DNA of 64,000 nucleotides from Erodium maritimum (taxonomy: Eukaryota > Streptophyta > Magnoliopsida > Geraniales > Geraniaceae). Position 1 is the stretch's first letter, and the number at the start of each line of letters is the position of its first letter. The stretch covers positions 69,285,879 to 69,349,878 of the forward strand of contig OY997595.1 in NCBI GenBank assembly GCA_963921825.1, given 5' to 3'. The translations under genes were made by a program, and so were the position numbers. Below the pieces are notes generated by a model that saw only the letters and a program-made list of their open reading frames with translations, did no database searches and had not been told where the DNA came from. Of the stretch, positions 43,825-54,205 are shown one piece after another.

Positions 43825-43835
43825 AAGTGGGAGAA
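43825..43835 (+). promoter_or_regulatory. Copia polypurine tract
   Basis: AAGTGGGAGAA immediately before TGTTAG of the 3' LTR; the usual plus-strand priming site. Confidence 0.85.
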
Positions 43836-44750
43836 TGTTAGATTAATTCTCTAAATGATATCATATGGTTTATGATCAATGTATGTTGGTCCAATTGCCA
43901 AAGTGTGTGATGTTTCACATATATCATTTTCTATAATCACACATATTGATGGATAGTTGTGATGCTTCAGAAAAAATGCTATTTAAGTCTCATATTGGTC
44001 CCCAAGTCCACACAATTTGATTTTACTCATGGGTAAATTACATCTACATACCCCGAACTATACGCCTTTAACGGTTTACTACCCCAAAGTTTATTTGTAA
44101 CGTTCACCTACCCCGAACTAACCAATAATTACGACGTTACCCCCTTTCCATCCTTAACTGTTAACTTTTTTGTAAAATGACGAAACTGCCCTCAATTGTT
44201 GTCCATATTTACACCTTCAAACCCTTCAAACCCTAAAATCTATTTTTCTTATTAAATCACTAATAAATGAATTATTATTTTACAAATTGGTAAAGAATGT
44301 TTTAAAAATTTTAGTTTTTTTATATCCATTTTTTATACTTTTTTTTCAAATTTTATTTATAAATTGTTTTATTTTTATCAATGAACAGTTGATTTTTGTT
44401 TTTGTTTTTAATTGTAATGAATTAATTTTGTTTTAAATTTTATAATTCATTTAAAACTTTTTTATTTTTTATTCATTAAATATATAAAAATTAATTTTTC
44501 AGATTAATTAATTTTTTTCTTCACTATTTTCATTTATTTATTTCAACAGTTCTTTTTTTTTTAATTCTGATTTTATAAAAAAAACATGAATTTTATTTAA
44601 AAAAATCAAATGAAATATCTGTTCAAATTCTTTTCTTTTATTTATTTGTGTTTTGTTCAAATTCTTTTACTGTATTTGTTTTTTTGTTTAAATTCTTTTA
44701 TTACTTGTTTGTTCATCTTCTTCGTGGAAGCGACACCAAACCCAAAACAT

Positions 44751-44864
44751 AGAACCCCAAATTCCAAACTAAATTTTGTACCAAAATTCAAATTAAAAAA
44801 TAAACCCAGAACCCCAAATTCCAAACTAAATTTTGTAGCAAAATTCAGATAAAAAATGAACCTA
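44751..44864. repeat. Tandem 57-bp pair in element 44031-45632
   Basis: Two copies of AGAACCCCAAATTCCAAACT leading to AAATTTTGTA and TAAACCC, plus the start of a third. Confidence 0.85.
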
Positions 44865-45039
44865 GAACCCCAATACACCAGATATGAAGTATGAACCAAC
44901 AAAAATCAGATCTGGAACAACTAAATTAAAGATGGAGTTGGAAATTGCTCTAATCAGAGTCATCAGATATTTGAAGCACAAGCCAAGATATGACATGTTT
45001 CCATGGAGATTTGAAGCTCACAAAAATCAGGGGAAAAAG

Positions 45040-45245
45040 CTTCATCGAGACGAAGAGCACCGGTGGCTCCATCGGGCCGAAGCTCCATCGGAGACGAAGA
45101 GCACCGGTGCTGGAGCTCGGAGACAACGGGTGTTGGCCCTCTCTCCCCTCGCCGGCCCTTTCTCACCTCACCGACCCTCTCTCCCCTTTCCGGCTCTTTC
45201 TCCCTTCGGCGACCCTCTTTTCAACTTCCACAAGAACACGATGGC
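45040..45245. other. GC-rich core of element 44031-45632
   Basis: CACCGGTGGCTCCATCGGGC and CACCGGTGCTGGAGC are near-repeats, followed by pyrimidine-rich CTCTCTCCCC stretches. Several overlapping frames exist on the plus strand, but none has a recognisable domain. Confidence 0.4.
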
Positions 45246-45807
45246 ATCCCAGATATGAAGGATAAGGTTTAATTAAAGAAAAAAAATATATTGTTCTTTT
45301 TTAAATCCAAGAATAATGTTTTTATTTTAAAAGTGATTTTATATATATATATAATTTTTTTTTTTGGAAATAAAAATGATTTAGGGTAGGATGTAGGTTA
45401 GGAAAGAGAGATTTAGGGTTGAAATGAGTGTTGGAATCAGTTTTAGGGTTAAAACATTAAGGGTATTTTCGGAATTTTAGAAAAGATGAACAGTGAATAG
45501 ATGGAAAAGTGGATGGGAGGGGGTAACGTCGTAATTATTGGTTAGTTCGGGGTAGGCGATTGTTACGAATGAACTTTGGGGTAGTAAACCGTTAAACGCG
45601 TATAGTTCGGGGTATGTCAATGTAATTTACCCTTTACTCATACACCATCTAGAGAGACAGATAAAGAGTGGGAGGACTTGGAAGATCAAGACTTTTGGTT
45701 CTTCAAAGCTTCTTCTCTAAGGAAAACAATGCTAGAGGTTAGTGATTATATTTCCGCGTTTTTAATGCTTAAGCATGTTTTTTTGATCACATGATTAAGT
45801 ATTTACA

Positions 45808-46574
45808 TGTAGAAAGTTTGTTGGATATCCTGACATCTTAAGAACACGTAAAATGAAAGAAATGAAAAGAACGAAACTATATTGAATACCTAGCTTTTAA
45901 GAGGTGCATAAAAACCACATGGGGGAATTAAAAGTGCAAACTTTAATAAAAAGTCTACCCAAGTATAAATTGGAGTTTATATTCAAAAATAAAAGGGAAA
46001 GTTGATTAATTATGCCTTATAATACATCATATTGTTTTGATATGCTTTGATAGTTTGAAATTGAAAATCTATGTTTTTTAATATTATTAAGACAAAAGTA
46101 CCCTTTTTGTAATTTACCTAAACTTAAAAAACCCTTTTTTTTTTCTTTGTATCCTGTTTCATCTCCTTCTCTCGTACTTGCGAGCCGGCACTCTCCCACC
46201 TGTTTCCGTCGTAAGTCTTTCTTCCAAAACTATGTCGTGGAATATAGAGTTCATAATTTGGTTTTGTGGGTGCTGAATATGAGAGTTCAATTTGATTTTT
46301 ATCTGTTATTTAAATTGCCTATATGTACATATGATAGATGATGGCGCACACTGTGATAGTCCATAGGATCTGTAATGATTTGCTCTGTAAAATTGTCTTA
46401 CTTTCTTGAAAAAATAGAAGTTATCATTTTAATTTATGTGGGAGAGCATGAGACCCGTTAGTGTTAATCATTCTCAATACATAACTATATTTTGACTTAA
46501 ACTAAGATCATGATTCATGTACTGATCATAGTTTATGAGTAACAATATTTTTTGGTTTTGCAAATATTTGTTCT
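45808..46574. other. AT-rich sequence before the transposase gene, no gene
   Basis: A possible 5' region of the MuDR-type gene. A short GC-richer stretch at 46160-46210 could be an untranslated first exon. No terminal inverted repeat of the autonomous MULE could be identified by eye. Confidence 0.35.
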
Positions 46575-49500
46575 ATGTTTAGTGCCCAAATGACTTCTCC
46601 AATGTATACTCCGGAAGATATTCCATGTCCCTCGTTCCCTATTTCATTTGGAATTTCATTTGGAATTTCATGTGGAACTGTCGAGGTTGGGAAAGTATTT
46701 GAAAATAAATTAAAATTGAAGACGAATGTCCATCTATATGCTATGAAGATGAATTTTGAGTTTGTCGTCAAAAAGTCTAGCCCTGATGTCTGGTATATCA
46801 CATGCAAGGGTGATGAATGTGGTTGGAGATTAAGGGAAAAAAATCTAGCAAAATCCGAGATGTTTGAGATTACACGTTTCACGAATATTCATACTTGCTC
46901 ACTTGATCTTCGTCATAAAGACCATTGTCAAGTTGCACCTTGGGTAATCGGACATTGTTTTAAGAAAAAATATGAGAATACTTGTCAAACAACATAAGAG
47001 AAGACATAAAAAATGATTATGGCATTGAGATGACATATGAAAAAGCTTGGAGATGCCGAGAAAAAGCTATTATGTATGTTCGAGGGACACTTGAAGTATC
47101 GTATAAGAAATTATGGAAAATTTCATTTTACCACCCTGTCAAACATTTAACTTCAGTTTGATACCCTGGCATAAATTTTTATCAGTTTCATACCCAAACC
47201 AAACATTTAATTTCACTTTCATACCCAACCGGGTAAAATGTCCAAAATACCCCTAACTATTATTCAAATTTTCATCTCATGCCATTGGCTCAGAATTTGA
47301 AAATAAGTGAAATGACAATAATACCCTTCATTGTTTAGGGTGTTAAACTGAAATTTCAATAATTTTAAAACAAAATCAGTTTTTTTTTTACAAATTCATT
47401 TTTTTCTTTCAAAAAATCAGATTTTAATTTTAAAAATACATAAAATCATTTTTTATATAAAAATCATTTTTTTAATATAAATAAAATTATTTAAAAAAAT
47501 AATAATTTTAATTATATTAAAAAAAAACTGGAGCTCGCGACTTCGTCTTCTCCGGCGTGGTCTCCGGCCACCCCTCCTCCGCCGGCGTCGTCCCCGGCCA
47601 CCCCCACTTCGTCGGCGTCGTCCCCGGCCTCTTCCCTCCTCCCTCAAGCTTCTCCGGCGTGGTTCAGATCTGAACCAAATCAGATCTACGATACCGGAGC
47701 TGGCGTAGAGTGGATGGCCGGTGAGGATGGGTCTAGAAGAACCATCGGAGGACGAGGTGACGCCATTGCCGGACAAGGGAGGATTTTGAGAGACGAAGGC
47801 CGCTGAATACGTCTTCGACGACCTCCACGACAGGATTTTGAACCAGTTCAGATCTAAACCAAATCAGATCTGAACCACGCCGGCATTGCTTGAGGGAGGA
47901 GGGAAGAGGGACGACGCCGGAGGAGGAGGCGGAGGTGGGGTGGCCGGGGATGACGCCGGCGGAGGAGGGGTGGCCAGAGACCACGCCGGAGAAGACGAAG
48001 TCGAGCTCCAGATTTTTTTAAATATAAATAAAATTAATTTTTTTTAAAAATAAAACTGTTTTTAATAAAAAAATGATTTTTATAAAAAAAATGATTTTAT
48101 GTATTTTTAAAATTAAAATATGATTTTTTGAAAATAAAAATTGAATTTATAAAAAAAAAACTGATTTTGTGTTAAAATTATTGAAATTTTCAGTTTAACA
48201 CCCTAAACAATGAAGGGTATTATTGTCATTTCACTTATTTTCAAATTCTGAGCCAATGGCATGAGATGAAAATTTGAGTAATAGTTAAGGGTATTTTGGA
48301 CATTTTACCCGGTTGGGTATGAAAGTGAAATTAAATGTTTGGTTTGGGTATGAAACTGATAAAAATTTATGCCAGGGTATCAAACTGAAGTTAAATGTTT
48401 GACAGGGTGGTAAAATGAAATTTTCCCTTACTACCGTCATACTTATTCATGCTACAACAAAGAAATCCAGGAACTTTGACAGATTTTGTGGTTGAAGATG
48501 AACGATTCAAATATTGTTTTCTAGCTCTTGGAGTTTGTGTAAGGGGTTTTCCTTCATGTCGTCCCGTAATATGTGTAGACGGGACGTTCTTGAAAACTAA
48601 ATATGGTGGTCAGATGTTGTGTGCTACTGCATTGGATGCAAATAACCACATTCACCCCATTGTATTTGGTAGACATGCTAGTATTGTACATGCATTGCAA
48701 ACAATTTTCCCAAATGCATATCACGGTGCTTGTTACCATCACATCAGTATGAATGTGAAAGCCAAATTCAAGACCGATCATTGTCACATGGAGATGTGGG
48801 CTGCATCGTACTCTTTCAGAAAGCATGAGTTTCAAAAACAATTTGACAAAATAAAAGTGAAAGACCCTACTATAGCGAACTATCTTGAAGGCATAGGTTT
48901 TGAAAAGTGGGCTCGGCCATACTTTCCTGGAAATAGGTAATCAATTATAATTGTTAAAATTCATTTTTTGTGTATTTAAATTAATTTTTGTTTTTAATTG
49001 TTTTTAGTGTTTTCAATACAAGTATAACATAATGACAAGTAATTACGCATAAAGCTTTAATAGCAAAATGAGGGACGCCAGGAGCTATCCAATCACTTCA
49101 TTTGTTGAATACATTTGTAAGACACTTCAATCTTGGTTTTGCACACATCGAGGTGAAATCGAGAAGAGTACAACTATCCTATCACCACACTTTGAGGCTG
49201 ACATACTAACTATGACTGAAAAGGCTAGGTTCGTTGTGCCTTTTGCCATTGGGCAATTTGAGTTTCATGTGTTAGATGGCGAGTGGAATGGTGAAGTAAA
49301 CTTATCGAATAAGACTTGCAGTTGTGGGGTATTTCAACTGATTGGCATTCCATGCGTTCATGCTCAATCTGCAGCATTACAAAGATGTGTTAGCTTCTAT
49401 TCTCTATGTTCAGATTATTACAAGACATCATTGTGGAGGACATCGTATGAAGAAACCATATACCCTTGTGGTAATGAGGAAGAATGGGAAATTCCTGATC

Positions 49501-49685
49501 ACATCAAAAACATGCAAGTAGGGACACCTGTTCATAAGAATCATGTTGGGCGTCCAAAGAAGAAATTAGGGAGACAGAAAAGGAAACGTCATCCTTCACA
49601 AGGTGAAATTTTGGTCGTAGAACGGAAATGCAACACGTGTGGAGGTCGAGGTCATAATAGAACAACTTGTAGAGCTCGCATTTGA
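46575..49685 (+). pseudogene. MuDR-type (MULE) transposase, split and broken
   Basis: The N-terminus (46575-46997) has the plant MuDR DNA-binding domain (CKGDECGWRLRE, then FTNIHTCSLDLRHKDH). After a frameshift near 46990 a foldback interrupts the gene at 47114-48427. The catalytic part follows (48428-48940: NPGTLTDFV, CVDGTFLKTKYGG with the first Asp). PIVFG joins RHASIVHALQ directly, so roughly 30-40 residues including the second Asp region are missing. An AT-rich intron-like gap (48941-49040) precedes MTSNYA, then TAA where the family has Glu of the AES(F/L)N motif. The C-terminus keeps the SWIM finger (CSCGVFQLIGIPCVHA) and a CCHC knuckle (CNTCGGRGHNRTTC). Confidence 0.88.
47114..48427. 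mobile_element. Foldback MULE-type element inside the transposase gene
   Basis: 1314 bp, almost wholly palindromic: arms of about 600 bases pair from the outer GGAAAATTTCATTTTACCACC through AT-rich sequence into a GC-rich inner arm (GAGCTCGCGACTTCGTCTTC against GAAGACGAAGTCGAGCTC), with a centre at about 47700-47830. It is the same family as 9989-17400, sharing the 250-bp subterminal repeats. The right flank reads TTACTACCG; the left keeps only TTA, so the usual 9-bp duplication is not complete. Confidence 0.85.
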
Positions 49686-50573
49686 TGCATTTGTTTCGCA
49701 TGTCCGTATTTTAAATATAAGATTATGTGAACGAGAGTTTTATTCATATGTTGTTATACTTTATAGACAAGGTTTTATTTATATATTTGTTATATTTTGC
49801 AGACAAAATTCATATGTTTGATACATTTTATAAAATGTGTTTCTGTTCATGTAGTAGTACATAAGCATGTAAGGTGTTCTCTGTTCGTATACTTTGCCAA
49901 TACTTTTATGTTTTATACAATTTTTTTATTCTATTTAATCATAATCACATACTGAATAAATATAATTAGACAGAATTGAAGGTACAATTACGGGCAAAAG
50001 AAGTAAAGTTTGCAAAATCACATTAGGTAAGAAAAACTTAACCATGGGTATGTTTGTCACAAATTATAAAAAAGACATAGATTTATAATTTCAGAGTACA
50101 GAGACATATCAAAACAATAAGATGTATTATGAAGCACATTTTATCAATTTTCCCAAACAAAATACTATACAACCTGGTAAGCACATCCATTGCAAATGGC
50201 CCTTCAACTTTAGATGATTATTGCGGATTTGCCCATAACTAAAAAAAGTTGGGTCAAGGTAGAGAGCTTCACTTCTATATAAATAAGATCTTAAGCTCAA
50301 ACTTATATAGATGACTCATCAAGAATAAATGTGGCTCATACTACAATTTTACAACTCAAATAGTTGAACACCATTGCCATTTTACATAATTCTTTAAGCA
50401 TGATAATATTATGATTTGGAAAAAATATGGGGAAGTGAATGAAATACTTACTACCATGAAAGGATCCTGAATTACAATGATAATTTATTCTTATCATTTT
50501 CCATGGTTATAAACAGAAACTAAATGGTGAAGCAAAAGGGATGAACTCAAGATAAGGGATCAAAGAAACTTAC
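49686..50573. other. AT-rich sequence, no gene recognised
   Basis: Downstream of the transposase. No frame, RNA or repeat that I can support. The part from about 50460 may be the intron following the tubulin-like exon on the minus strand. Confidence 0.4.
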
Positions 50574-50650
50574 AACTGGGAGTGGTGAGCTTCAAGGTAG
50601 GGAAGCAAATGTCATAGAGAGCTTCCTTATCAAGGACCATACATTCATCT
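50574..50650 (-). pseudogene. Beta-tubulin-like exon fragment
   Basis: On the minus strand, between a TTTATGCAG acceptor and a GTAAGT donor, the 77 bases read [16 protein letters not shown], then PTLKLTTPS. This closely matches the beta-tubulin segment around residues 200-222, with Lys for Asn and Pro for Arg. The donor lies where plant beta-tubulin genes usually have their second intron. The 5' neighbour (about 50705-50726, CELPNI then GTAAGTG) joins in frame but is not tubulin. No other tubulin exon is visible in the flanks, so this is a fragment or captured piece. Confidence 0.6.
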
Positions 50651-50900
50651 GCATAAATGAAAAAAAAATAGTTTAGAGAAGATAGGAACACAAATCCATC
50701 ACTTACCAATGTTTGGAAGCTCACAACGAAATCAACACTAAACTAGATATAAACCAAACAACCACAACATCTATGAAACGGAAGATAAAAATGAGAGGAC
50801 GGGGGAAGGGTGTGGCAAACTATGACATCAAGCCTACTATGCGATTGAAGCATGTTTATAAAGTTGTATGGTTAGTGATAGAGTTTGAGAGTGATTGAGT
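50651..50900. other. Sequence between the tubulin-like exon and the truncated copia
   Basis: It contains the possible small upstream exon at 50705-50726 (minus) and a plus-strand open frame (50713-50898) rich in Lys and Arg with no known domain. Probably non-coding. Confidence 0.3.
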
Positions 50901-53160
50901 TTAATCCCTTAACTTTGTTATTCAGTATGAATACAAATATATAGGTGTTTTACAGATAACTCAAACTATGTTCAAATATACAAAATATATCCTAAGAGTT
51001 TGAATGTTTTCAAACTCTTGTGTAGGCATTATCCTAACACGCCCCCGGAGTCGGAACGGGAGGTTCCCGGACGTTGAGGCTGGAGCGGAACTCGGTAAAA
51101 AGAATGCGGGGTAAGCCTTTGGTGAAGACATCCGCAATCTGAGATCGAGAAGGAACATGCAAAACCCGAACTTGCCCTTTCGCCACCTTCTCTCGAACAA
51201 AATGGATATCCAGCTCGATATGCTTCGTGCGCTGGTGTTGGACCGGATTACCAGATAGGTAGATCGTACTGATGTTATCACAATACACAATGGTAGCCCG
51301 GGATAGTGGACAATGGAGCTCAAGAAGAAGGTTGCGAAGCCAGCAAGACTCGGAGACCACATTCGCCACGTCGCGATACTCGGCCTCTGTGCTGGAACGA
51401 GATATAGTCGGCTGACGCTTGGAGGACCAAGAGATCAAGCTGTCACCCAGAAAAACACAGTAACCAGAGGTGGAGCGGCGGGTGTCTGGACAACCGGCCC
51501 AATCAGCATCAGTGTAGGCGACAAGTCCGGAGGCCGGCGAGGAGGAAATGTGAAGACCCAGATGACGCGTCCCCTGAAGATATCGAAGGATGCGTTTCAG
51601 AGCACTCATATGACCAACCCTAGGATCATGCATATGTAGGCAGATCTGCTGAACCGCATAGGAAATATCTGGCCTGGTAAAAGTGAGATACTGGAGCGCC
51701 CCCGCAAGACTACGGTACAGAGTCGGATGCTCAAAAGGATCGCCGTCCGAAGAACCGAGCTTTCCTTGAGTATCAACCGGGGTGGCAGAGGAGGAGCAGG
51801 AGGACATCCCAGCACGATCAATAATGTCAGCAGCATATTTCTGCTGAGAAAGAAACATGCCTCCAGAATGACGGGTGACTGCAATACCCAGAAAGTAAGA
51901 TAGAAGGCCGAGGTCCTTCATAGCAAACTCAGAGCTGAGACTGGCCATGATGGAGAGACGAAGATCATCACTGGAGGAGGCGAGGATGATGTCATCAACA
52001 TAGAGGAGAATGTAGGCAGTGTCTGAGCCGTGACGATAAACAAATAACGAATGGTCGGACCTGCTATGTGAAAAACCAATAGAGGAAACAAAATCAGTAA
52101 ACCTCTGGTACCAGGCTCGGGGAGCCTTTTTGAGACCATACAGCGAACGCTGCAACAGGCACACATGGTCCGGGAGAGAGGAGTCCCTGAAGCCGAGGGG
52201 CTGGTGCATGTAAACCGTCTCTGTCAGGTTGCCATGGAGGAAGGCATTCTTGACGTCCAGCTGATGAATGGACCAAGAACGAGACACAGCAATACTGAGA
52301 ACGACACGAATGGTCGAGGGTTTGACCACTGGACTGAACGTCTCTTCACAGTCAACACCAACCTGTTGAGACCTGCCATCACCAACAAGACGAGCCTTAT
52401 ATCGCTCAAAAGAACCGTCAGATCGTGTCTTGTGGCGAAAAATCCACATGGACCTAATTATGTTAACCCCAACAGGACGAGGAACCAGGACCCAAGTCTT
52501 ATTTTTAAGCAAAGCATTAAACTCATCCGTCATTGCTAATTTCCAATTCGGGTCGAGGAGAGCATCCTTAGGGTTACGAGGAATGGGAGATGGAGGAGAG
52601 ATAGAAGAGAGATTAAAAATGACTTTGGGCTTGGTAATACCTGCCCGACCCCGAGTAAGCATGGGATGGGTCACGGGTGGTGGAGCCGGGTCAGCATTGG
52701 TGGTGCTCGGAGTAGGCGTGGACCTAGGTGAAGAAGAGAGCTGGACAGGGGAAACGGGCCCGGGTTCTGATGGAGGAGATCGGGCCTGGGGCGAAGCTGG
52801 TGAACAAGCTGGCGGATTGGGCTGCGAAGGGGGCTGCGAAGTGGGCTGCGGAATGGGCCCGGGAGCAGCAGGTGGGGAACGCGGAGGAGGCCTGGCAGTG
52901 GAGGGCGAGACCGGTTCAGATAAGGGGCAAAGTAATTGGGCCTTGACTGCTGGTGAGACCGGGTCAAGAAGAAAATCATAAGATGGTGGAGATGGGTTAG
53001 AAATATCAGAAAAGGGGAATATAGACTCGTCAAAAACAACATGCCTCGAAATTATAAATTTGTTTGCTTTTATGTCAAAACATTTATACCCTCTTTGGTT
53101 CGGAGGAAATCCGAGAAAAACATAGTTAGCATATTCTCGTATAAAGCTATAGTTTACAAC
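50900..53160 (-). mobile_element. 5'-truncated Ty1/copia element
   Basis: The minus strand contains the end of integrase, reverse transcriptase, RNase H, polypurine tract CTCCGGGGGCG and the start of the 3' LTR (TGTTAGGATAATGCC, from 51039 leftwards). The left limit of the LTR is unsure, near 50900. Nothing before the integrase C-terminus is present, and no 5' LTR is seen to the right, so the copy is cut at about 53160. Confidence 0.8.
51034..53155 (-). CDS. Partial copia pol: integrase end, reverse transcriptase, RNase H
   Basis: A continuous minus-strand frame. It opens with FLGFPPNQRGYKCFDIKANK and SRHVVFDESIF (integrase C-terminus), then a Pro/Ser-rich linker. Reverse transcriptase follows (WKLAMTDEFNALLKNKTW, KARLVGDGRSQQVGVDCEETF, QLDVKNAFLHG with the first Asp, YILLYVDDIILA). 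RNase H shows AYTDADWAGCPDTRRSTSGY, SRSSTEAEYRDVANVVSE, VYCDNISTIYL and the end HVPSRSQIADVFTKGLP. All motifs are kept over some 700 codons, the best-preserved pol in the window. It lacks a start because the element is truncated. Confidence 0.9.
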
Positions 53161-54205
53161 TAAATCAACCCAAACTGGCTAAATAAGATTTCCTCTTTTT
53201 TGGTGTGTAAGGTTAATATATTTATAAGTTTATCTTAGCAACATGACTTCATATGGCAGAAACATTTCCTCCATCACAGAAAGGCTATGCCCATTTGATA
53301 CTCAAACAAAATATGTGGAGATGAGGGTTGTAGGGACCACAACTTAATATAAATAGGTTTCTAAGTGTGCACTGAACTACTGAATAATTAAAGAATTTTA
53401 ACCAAGACCAGAAAACTGAACTCCAAAACCAACCAGATTCACCCAAAATGTAGCATATATCTAACTGTGAAATCTGCATATATCCATTCTCTAGCATTAC
53501 ACAGTGCCATTACTAATATCCCCAACAAAGATGGACTATACTGATAATCAGTTTTCTTGTTAACTAATAACAATGAGTAGATAGGCTAAACCAGTAAGAT
53601 GTCATAGAATTGAGTGAAGTTCTGCTCACTATCGATTTGATCACGACTGAGGCTCAAGTATATTTACTTTGTCGAAAACTTCTACAATTCCAAAGTAGAA
53701 AATGTTTCCTACCTGCTTAATCTTTATGGAGTCAGAACTCTAATTGCTAATTGGGTTCCTGCCTGGTACAGGGCCTAACCCAAAATCTTTGAAAACACAA
53801 GATTTTACCTACCCTTTGACAATATCCCACCATAGCCTTGACAGACAGTTTGCAACAATGTAATCATTTGATGGGAAACTATCCTCCACAGTAATAAAGT
53901 TCAATTCTAACAAGGTATATGGCTTCTAGTGGATCGACAGATTACTAAATGTGTTTGTAAAATCAAAATCAAAATCAGAGAAAAGGATTGAACTTTACCT
54001 TGAACCCTAGAGAAAAGGATTGATTCGTGCTGAATACTCGAATGATTGAAAAATCAAAATCAGAATTGATGCACAACCCATTTCCTCAGTAATTGATCGG
54101 TACTTCTCAACACAAGGCAGATCTACAACTACAGTTGATGTCCCCTTAGCTCTACCTCAATGCCACCGGCAACGACATAGGCTTCCAATCGATCCGGGAT
54201 CCATT
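53161..54205. other. Host-like sequence without a recognised gene
   Basis: AT-rich, non-repetitive. Short exon-like pieces with GT/AG borders occur on the minus strand (for example near 53800-53870), but I cannot chain them. TCGATCCGGGATCCATT at the right end is the target of the copia at 54206 and continues at 62622. Confidence 0.35.

Larger units (their letters stand above)
44031..45632. mobile_element. Long-TIR MULE-type element, 1602 bp
   Basis: Perfect 9-bp duplications TTTACTCAT on both sides. The left end GGGTAAATTACATCTACATACC and inverted right end GGGTAAATTACATTGACATACC pair for about 130 bases, with the repeated motif CTACCCCGAACTA. The inside is AT-rich, with a tandem pair at 44751-44864 and a GC-rich core at 45040-45245. 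No transposase is present; the core could be a captured fragment, source unknown. Confidence 0.88.
32221..45807 (+). mobile_element. Ty1/copia element expanded by nested insertions
   Basis: The LTRs are 32221-32581 and 43836-45807. The second contains a 1602-bp foldback plus 9-bp duplication; subtracting it leaves 361 bp, exactly the length of the first. The internal region holds primer site, gag, protease and integrase, RT and RNase H remnants, split by solo LTRs at 34018-40084. A target duplication is not clear: TTACA precedes the left LTR, while the right LTR itself ends TTTACA and is followed by TGTAG. Confidence 0.88.
43836..45807 (+). repeat. Copia 3' LTR, split by foldback 44031-45632
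   Basis: The pieces 43836-44030 and 45642-45807 together equal 361 bp and match 32221-32581. TTTACTCAT (44022-44030 and 45633-45641) is duplicated at the insertion. Confidence 0.9.

Noticed and set aside
32216-45812. 5-bp target duplication TTACA around the copia at 32221
   Set aside because: The right-hand TTACA is part of the LTR end itself. The next bases are TGTAG, so the duplication is not supported.
47453-47984. Arg/Gly-rich proteins encoded in the palindrome
   Set aside because: Frames mirror each other across the palindrome and are by-products of inverted GC-rich arms.
50713-50898. Small Lys/Arg-rich plus-strand gene
   Set aside because: Short, no homology recognised, and overlaps the splice-like signals of the minus-strand tubulin-like exon.
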